Both the position numbers and the translations under genes were made by a program. A model generated the notes under the pieces. It ran no database searches, was not told where the DNA came from, and saw nothing but the letters and a program-made list of their open reading frames with translations. Below are positions 1 through 9,100 of a stretch of DNA of 64,000 bases, in pieces. The DNA is taken from the NCBI RefSeq assembly GCF_029952525.1, contig NZ_JASAOF010000001.1:620001-684000 (forward strand), in the 5' to 3' direction. Source of the DNA: Saccharopolyspora ipomoeae (lineage in GTDB: Bacteria > Actinomycetota > Actinomycetes > Mycobacteriales > Pseudonocardiaceae). Position 1 is the stretch's first letter; every line of letters begins with the position of its first letter.

Positions 1-165
1 GTTGCGGGCCGCATCACCGCCGTGCACGTGCGCCACCAGGTTGTAATCAGTGCCCCAGGAGGTCATGCCATCCCGGAAGATGATCTCCGGCGGCCGCGTG
101 TCACCCCGGTACATCCACTGCGGACGCCGCGGACTGGACCGCAACTGCGGGTTGTCCAAGGTGAC
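1..165 (-). other. ART module 4 of the giant toxin, cut by the window edge
   Basis: The module starts VTLDNPQLRSSP at residue 3970 and includes YRGDTR and the start of the HVHGGDAARN segment before the sequence ends. The S-T-S and QxE motifs lie outside the window. The first bases closely match the equivalent part of module 3 near 811-866. Confidence 0.7.
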
Positions 166-3100
166 CGGGGGTTGGGCCGGGGGCTGCGGCAGCGCGGGCG
201 CGTAGCTGGAGTACGACGGCGCGTGCCGACTCGACGAGGAGTGGTGCGACCGCGACGAATGATGGGACCGCGACGAGCGGTGCGAGCGCGAGGACTCGTG
301 CGAGTGCCGCGACGAGTACCGACCGTCGTCCGAGGGCGGCAGCCCCGGGGAGATGTCGGGGTCGTAGGAGCGGTGCCCGCCCAGTCCGAGGTCGGTGTCG
401 CGGGTGAACCCGCTGCGGGGATCGGCGTGCGGGTCGTAACCCCGATGTCCGGGGACGTAGTCGGGGTTCTCGACGTTGGTCAGGTTCGGAGTCGTGCCCG
501 GGAGGATCGTGCGACGACCGTCCGGCCCCTGGTGGAAGTGCCCGCTGACGGTCATCGCTGAGTGCACGTTGCGCCGATCGACGTGGCGGACGGCGTCCCA
601 CTCGGTCTGGTACCGCATCCGATCCAGCAGATCCTGCGGAAGGTTCTGCGACGCCATGTGAATCATGTTGCCCGACGACTCGATCTGATAGATCTGCCCC
701 GACATCGGCACGTACCAACGACCGTTGTAGTACACCGGTTCACCACCGTCGGGAACCACGAACTGGTGCGCGGCGACGGCGCTCGGCGTCACCGACACGT
801 AGCCGGAGTTGCGGGCCGCATCACCGCCGTGCACGTGCGACACCAGGTTGTAATCAGTGCCCCACGAGGTCATCCCGTCTCGGAAGATGATCTCCGGCGG
901 CCGCGTGTCGCCCCGGTACATCCACGACGGGCGCGGCGGGTTGGCCCGCAACTGCGGGTTGTCCAGGGTGACGGGACCCGTCGGGTTCTGCGATGAGGAC
1001 GGAACAGCGGTGTAGGTCGAGTACGACGGCGCGTGTCGGCTCGACGAGGAGCGGTACGACCGCGAGGACTCGTGCGAGTGCCGCGAGTGAGACGAGTGCC
1101 GGGACGAGCGCCGACCGTCGTCCGACGGCGGCAACCCCGGCGAGATGTCGGGGTTCTGCTCGGTGCGCGCGGCCTCGGCGAGGCCGAGGTCGCTGTCGCG
1201 GGTGAACCCGCTGGCGGGGTCGGCATGCGGGTCGTAGCCCCGGTGCCCGGGCACGAAGTTCTGGTTGTCGACGTTGGTGATGGTCGGGGTCGTGCCCGGC
1301 AGGATGGTGCGGGTGCCGTCGGGGCCCTGGTGGAAGTAGCCCTCGACGGTCATCGCCGAGTGGATGTTCTCGGTGTCGACGTGGCGGACCGCGTCCCATT
1401 CGGTCTGGAACTGCATCCGGTCGAGCAGGGCCCGCGGCAGGTTCTGCGAGGCCATGTGGATCATGTTGCCCGACGACTCGATCTGGAAGATCTGCCCGGA
1501 CATCGGGAAGTACCACTTGCCGTCACGCTGGATCGGCGCGCCGCCGTCCGGCACGACGAACTGGTGCGCGGCAACGGCACTGGGCGTCACCGACACGTAG
1601 CCGGAGTTCTTGGCCTGGTCGCCGCCGTGCACGTGGGCGACCAGGTCGTAGTCGGTGCCCCAGGACGTCATCCCGTCGCGGAAGATCTCCGCGGGCGGCC
1701 GCGTGTCGCCCCGGTACATCCATCGCGGCCGTGGCGGGTTCGTCCGCAGCTGCGGGTTGTCGAGCGTGACCTCGGTGCTGTCCTGCTGATCGCCCGTCCG
1801 CTGATCCCCAGTCTGCTGATCTCCCGTCTGATGGGCCGAGGTCTCGGCGCTCGGGGGCAGGCCGGGGCGCCGGTCGTAGTAGTTGTCGTGGGAGCTGGAG
1901 TGCCTCGGGTAGTAGGACGAGGAGCTGCTGGTTGCCGGGTACTCGTCGTCGTAGGACGGCGAGCGGCGACGCCGCGGGGGACCTAGGCCCAGGTCGGTGT
2001 CGCGGGTGAACCCGCTGTCGCGGTCGGCGTGCGGGTCGTAACCCCGATATCCGGGGACGTAGTCGCGGTTCTCGACGTTCGTCAGTCGTGGCACCGTGCC
2101 CGGGAGAATGGTGCGACGGCCATCGGGCCCCTGGTGGAAGTGCCCGCTGACCGTCATGGCGCTGTGCACGTTGCGACGATCGACGTGGCGGACGGCGTCC
2201 CACTCGGTCTGGTACCGCATCCGATCCAGCAGATCCTGCGGAAGGTTCTGCGACGCCATGTGAATCATGTTGCCCGAGGACTCGATCTGATAGATCTGCC
2301 CCGACATCGGCACGTACCAACGACCGTTGTGACGAATCGGCTCCCCGCCGTCCGGGACGACGAACTGATGCGCAGCCGTCGCACTGGGCGTCACCGACAC
2401 GTACCCGGATTCGCGCGCACCATCACCACCGTGGACGTGCGACACCAGGTCGTAGTCCCGACCCCAGGAAGTCATGCCGTCCCGGAAGACCACCTCCGGC
2501 TGACGCGTATCACCCCGGTACATCCACGACGGACGCGACGGATTCTCCCGCAACTGCGGGTTGTCCAGCACGACCGGCCTCGACTGCGACAACGAGTGGT
2601 GCGAGCGAGGCGAGCGCGAGGAGTGGGACGATCGCGAGGAGCCGGAGTCGTGGCCGTGGTGGCGACGGGGCCGGTCGCTGGGCGGCCTGGCCGGTGAGAC
2701 GTCGGAGGTGCCGGGCTCGCGCTGCGAATCGAGCGCGGTGCCCGAGGAGGACGGGATGACCCCGTCGGTCACCAGCGACCCGGGCAGGTGCGGTGAGGCC
2801 ACGTCCATGATCTGCTGCATGTGCCGGTCCAGCACCCGGTATTCGGCGCCGGGCTGACGCACGTCCATCAGATCACCCGGAACCGGACTGTCGGAGGTGT
2901 CGAGCAGCTGCCGCGGATGCAGGTAGGCATCCCGCACACCGAAGAAGTGCATCACCTCGTGCGTGAACTCCGACGGCGTCGCGTCAGCCGCCCACCTGTG
3001 CTGATCCATCGGATTCGACCGGTCATCGGGCTTGCCCGGCACCACGTCGATCACGCTGAACGCCTGGGCCGGGTCATCGACGAACACCACGTTGCCGTGC

Positions 3101-6100
3101 ATTTCGACGTCGGGTCCCGGCAGCAGGTGGGCCTGCTGGTTGAGCAGCTGCTCCAGGCCGGCGGCGGTGTTGGCGCGCACGTTCGCCAGGTCTTCAGCGG
3201 TCACACCGGGAGCCGGCCGCAGGTGGAGCTTCGTTTCGAAGTTCCAACGGCCCGGTTCGGGCGTGAGGGTGTAGCGGACCTCCTGCCGGATGCCGCTGCC
3301 CGGTCCGCGCTGCACGGTCCCATCACCGAAGACGAACGCGTTGTCCAGCGGCTTCCACCGCTCGGCCTCGACGGTGAACGTCGGAGGCGACTCATCACCG
3401 TCAACCGGCTGCGGTCCAGCGTCGGGCCGCGACGCGGGAGCGGGTTGGGGCGAAGTCGGCAGCCGGTCGCGGACGGACTCGGCGATCTGGGCGCTGGCGG
3501 GATCGGCGAAGAACTCCTCGGCGTGCCGCGACCCGAAGTCCTCGACGCCCGCGGCGTGGGCGACGGCCGCGAGGATCTCGCGAGCGGTGTTCTGGCGCGT
3601 CACACCGAGATCGCGGACGTCGATCTCGACGCTGCGCCCGACCTCCCGCACGTCGGCGGTCGTGTTCGGCTGGTGCGGGGTGCCGGTGCGCTCCAGCGAC
3701 ACCGGGACGAAGTGCGCGTCCCCCTTGGCGTTCCCGCTGCCCGGGGTGGTGTTCGTCGTGCCGTCGTGGCCGGTGAACCGGTAGCCGCCGGGCAGGTCCT
3801 GGCCGACCCGGTCGGCGAGGGTGGCGGTGACGACGTCGCCGTCGGCACCGACGTGGCGCTGCTGGGCGTTGCCGCCGGGCGCGGTCGGGAACCCGGCCAT
3901 GTGGTTCGGTCGGCCGGTGAAGGGGTTGGTCTCGGGACGGACGCCCAGCACCAGCGTGTTCTGGTCCAGCCAGGGCAGCGCGACGTAGCGCTGCTTGCGC
4001 CACTGCCCGTCCTGGCCGCGTTCGACGAGGTTGCCGGACCGGTCGAAACGCCGCCCATCACCGTCGGTCCGGGACTCGTCGGGTCGAACCCCGTTGTCCT
4101 GAGCGGGACCGTCCGGCGCGGGCGCGACGCCGGGGTCGACGTCGGTGGCATCGCGGCGCAGGTCCCGCAGCTCGAAGGTGTTCGCGGCGATCTGCTGACC
4201 GAGCTGGTCGAGCCGCCGCACGTCGGGCTCGGTGACCTCGACGGCCGCGCGGTGGATGATCTCGACCTGCCGCGGATCGGGTCGCGGCCCGCCGTCGAGG
4301 TGCGGTTCGGCCATCGCCTGGGCGGCGTCGGCGACGTGGGTGATCCTGCTGGTCAACCGGTCGTACTGGGAGGTCAGATCGGAGATCTGGTCCTCCAGCG
4401 CCCGGATCTCCCGACGCACCTCCTCCGGGCTCCGCGCCCCGTCCTCAACAACCCCCTCCCGAACAGCGCCCTCCCGAACAGCACCGTCCTGCGTGGAGGT
4501 CGTGGGGTCGGTGGCGGGAGCGGGCGTCGTGCGGGGCGGGGGCTCGAAGGCGGTGTGCTCGCCCTCGCGGACGTCGAACTCCACCGGGGTGCCGGTGAAC
4601 CCGTCGGCGCCTTCCCTGCGGTGCTCGGACCAGAACGGCGAGAAGTGCGGCTTGGAGCGGATCACCACGTCGTAGTGCGGGGTCGCGGTGTAGCGGTGCC
4701 ACTCCTGCTGCCGGGTGCGGGAATTGTTGCTCTGCTCCAGCGCGGAGGCCGCCGTGTCGCCGTCGGTGACGCCGCGCGAGGCGACGTTCTCGGCGTTGCT
4801 CCAGTTCTGGGCGTTGATGGCCATCGCGCCCAGACCCGTGTCGACGCCGCGCGTGTTGCCGTCCCCGGAGGACGATCCGGCTTCCTGACCGCGCTTGGCC
4901 TCGTGCTGCGCCTCGGTCCAGGTGTGCAGGTGTTGCGGGTCGCTCAGCCGGGGTTTGACCTGCACCTCGTAGTCCACCGCGAGGAACCGGTCGTGCACCC
5001 GGAAGGTGCTGGTGTGGCCGTCCTCGCTGAGCAGCTGCCGGTCGGGACCGATGTTCGGCACGAGCACGTCGGGGGAGAACAGCGCGTCGATCTTGCCGCG
5101 GTTCGGCGTACCTTCCCCGAACCAGCGGTGCACCAGGTCCTCGTGGCCGCGCGCCTCGACGATCGCGTCGACCACCTGCCGCGTCAGCTGCGGGTCCCGG
5201 GTGCTCTTGGCCAGCTGGAACGACGGGGTCTGCCGGGCGGCGTCGGTGATGTCGCGGCCGGTGGTCGAGGTGGTGCGGTCAGCGGGCTGGTCGAGCAGGA
5301 ACTCGGGCAGGCTCAGGTCGACCGCGCCCCGGGTCCGCGACAGCTGCGGCGGCAGCGTGACCTCGCGCAGCTCCGGGTGCCGGTAGGCGCTGGAACCCGC
5401 GGCGCCTTCGGTGAAGGTGGACAGCAGCAGCGGCGGGACGCGGAACTTGTGCACCGTGAAGTTGACCTGCAAGGGTGCGCGCACGCCGACGTGGCCGTCG
5501 GTGTCGGAGCGTTCCTGCTGGAAGGTGTCGACCTCGTTGGCCTGCTCGGCGCTGCTCGCCTGGGTCGAGCCGACGAGCGGCATCGGGGCCATCGTGTCGC
5601 CGGCGGCGGTGGTCGGCACGATCGGCCACGCGGTGATCCCCAGCGCGGTGGCCACGTCGCGGGAGGAGTCCTGGCCCCGCCCGCGCACGCCCTGGGTCTC
5701 GGCGTAGCCGCCGGAGGGGACGTCGCCGCGGTCGATGACCTCGGCACCGGGCTGCTGCTCGGCGGTCGCGGTGAAGGTGTAGTAGTGCGAGCCGAACCAG
5801 CGGGAGCGGAACATGCTCCGCTGCCAGCCGCCGTTGAGCATCTCGCGCACGTCGGCGGGGTTGTCGAGGGCGCGCAGCGCGTTGGTGGCGTCGAACAGCG
5901 GTGCCGGGCGGCCGGAATCGGGCGTCCAGCCGGGGAACAGCTCGGGCGCGGCGTGCCAGAGCGCGCGGATCGCGTCGTCGGACAACCGCCCCGGCGCACC
6001 CGCCTCCTGGTCCTGCGAGCCGTCGGCGGGCGCCGGGTCGTCGCGGGTGAAGCCGTTGACGACCACCGACCGGTCCAGGCCCTTGCCGAGGTCGCGCAGC

Positions 6101-9100
6101 AGCGGCAGGTCCTCGGTGAGCCGGCCGTCGGGGTGCGTGGCGACGGGGGTGCGCGGTTTGACGTAGAGCAGGCCGTCGGGGACGACGATCTCGACGCTGT
6201 CGCTCTGCGCCCCGGTCGGGTAGGGGCTGATCGCGTCCCAGCGGTGGTTGGGCTGGCCGAACAGCTGCTGCCAGGCGTCGGCGCGGACGGTGAGCACGAG
6301 GTCACCGGTGTAGAGGTCCATCGGGGTCTTGACCTGCGAGCTGGACTTGGTGGAGCCGCCGAGCGAGTCGTCGTTGCCGCGCCCGGTCGACATCGACACG
6401 CCCGCGTTGGCGTCGGCCATCGCGCCCCAGAAGTTGACGCCGAGTTCGCCGTCGGTGCCGCTGCTGGTGCCGTTGGAGATCGACACACCGGTCTTGTTGC
6501 TGGTCTCCCAGGTCGAGTTGCCCGGCACCGGGCCCAGCGGCCGCTCGTTGTGCACCCGCATCTCGAAGGCGCCGCGCTGCATCCGGTCGAAGAACCACCC
6601 GGCGTGCGATCCGTCGTCCCGGACCTGCGGGGTGTGGAACATGCCGGGGATCCGGGTCTTCCACCACTGCGGGTCGACGTCGACGAGGTGCTTGGGGTCG
6701 CTGTGCCGGGGGTCGCTGCTGCCGTGCGCGATCCACCGCCGGAAGCGTTCGAACCGGCCTTCCTTGGCGCCGCGGGCGGCGTCGCGCTGCATCTCGTGGA
6801 AGGCTTCGTTGGCCTTGCCGTAGAGGTCGGCGACCGAGACCACGGCGGTGTTGCCCATGTCGACGCGGTTGCCGTCGTCGAGCCCGCGTCCCGCGGCCGG
6901 GGCCGGTTCGCCCGGGCGCCAGCCCGCGTCGGCGTCGAGCAGGAAGCTCGCGACCCGGTAGTCGGCCTGTCCGGGCACCTGCATCGAGGCGGGCGGGGTG
7001 CTGCGGCTGAACGGGTTCCGCGCCGAGGTGTCGGTGGCCTTGAGCTCGAACGCGACGTCGCGGGTGACCCGGTCGGCCTTGCCCTCGTACTTGATGCGCT
7101 GCTCGGATTCGAGGCTGTCGCCGTACCCGCTGGCCTTGCCCCGGTTCCAGCTGCCGCCGATGCCGGCGATGCCGCCGACGTAGTTGTTGGCGCCGTAGCC
7201 GGACGGGCGGATCGTGGCGCGGGCCATCGCCGCCACCAGCGCGCCGACGCCGAAGCTGGTCTTGAACCCGGTCTTCCAGCCGCTGCCGCGCTTGCGGGTG
7301 GCGCTGAACTTGACGTCGTTGTCGAGGGTGCGGCGCCCGGTCACGTCGCCGAGGTCGCCGGTGAGCTCGAACTTGAACTTGCGGCCGCCCGCGGTGACCT
7401 CGACGGTCACCGGCTTGCCGTCACCGGTCAGGTCGTCGAACTTGGTCATCACCCCGTACGGGCCGAGCCCGCCGAGGTCGCGGTTGACCTGGTTCCAGTC
7501 GACCTGGTCCTGGTCGACGCCGAGCGCGGTGAGCCGCTGCCGGATGTGCTGCCGGGCCTGGTCGCGCACGGCCTCGGTGCCGCGCACCCGCACCACGTTG
7601 CTGAACATGCCCTCGCCGTCGACGACGGTGCGAATGCGTTCGCGCTGCTCGGCGTCGGGCACCGGGACCGGGTTCGGCGTGGTGGTCGTGCCGTCGGGGT
7701 TGAGCGCGTCGGTGAGCGCCTGCTCGAACTCGGGCACGTCCTCGTTGCGCACCCACACGTAGGTGGCCCCGTCGGTGGGTGCGACGGTGACGGGCGCGGA
7801 CTCGGCCTTGCCGCCGGGCCGGGAGGTGATCTCGGCGGCCAGCGACAGGTCGATCCGGTAGCGCTGGGCGCCGTCGCCTTCCAGCGACTTGTCCTTGTTC
7901 GTGCCGGATTCCCGGCCGGTCTGGGATTCCTTGCGGCTGGAGTTGAGCGACAGCACGCCGATCGGGCCGATCTGCAGCGGGCTGCCGTGCCCGTCGATCT
8001 TCGCCTCGCCGGAGGTGAACAGCCCGCGGAGCCGGATGCCGCCGATGGCGCGCGATCCGATGCTCTGCGACAGGCCGGTGTCCTTGGTGTTGCGCAGGAC
8101 CTCACCGGTGCGGATGGGCTGCGGGTCGCCGATCCGCTCGAACCCGCGCACCTGCGGTTCGACCTTCACCGAGACCTGCGGGTGCTTCGACCAGTTCTTG
8201 CCGGGCATCCGCGACCACTTGGGGTAGGTGGTGCGCTGGCTGATGTCGATGCCGTTGACCAGGCCCTCGGAGGTCTCCTCGACGAACTGCGAGGAGTCGA
8301 CCTTGTCGGCGATCCCGCCGCTGAGGGTGGCGTCGTTCTTGGCCCAGTCCGGCAGGTTGTCCATGACGGAGCGGTTGAGCTGCCCGATGCCCGCGTAGCC
8401 GTCGAGGTTGGCGATGAGCTGCTGGATCTCGGCCGGCACCGGGACGGGGGTGCGCGGCGTCGGCGTGGTCTGCGCGGCCGGGTTCTGGTCGCCCTGCACC
8501 GCGGGGGTCGTGGTGGCCGGTTCGGTGTCCGGGGTCGGTGCCGGGCGGGGTGCTTCCAGCACCGTCTCCGGGTAGGCCAGCCGGACCGTGGGGTCGAAGC
8601 GGGAGCTGCCGCGCTGCCCACCGGACTCCCACTGGACCTCGAAGTTGACGTCGAAGGCCTTGTGGTGCCCGCCGAGCTTGGCGGTGCGCTCGCGCGTGTT
8701 GCCGGTCTTGTCCGAGACGGAGCTGGTGCGGCTCTCGCCCCAACCGAGGAACGGCATGACCCGCAGGTTCAGCGAGGTCGCGGCCACCTCGATCGCCGAG
8801 TCCACCCAGCCGGCGACGGCGTTCTGCCGGAGCTTGCGGGACACGGCGTGGCTGGAGATCGAGCGGCTCGCCCCCTCGTGCTTGCTGCTCTGCGACGGGG
8901 TGTCGTGCACCGTCGAGTCAGGGGTGGCGGCGGGGGCGACGGTGTCGGGGTCCATCCGCACGAACACGCTCTGCGTGCCGGTCGTCGTCGGGACCTGGAA
9001 GCTGCGGCCGCTGGAGAGGATCTGCAGCAGGCCGAGTTCGCCCCGCGTGTTCACCAGGTGCTGGAACTGCCCCTGCAGCCCGGCGCGCACCGCCGGGTCC

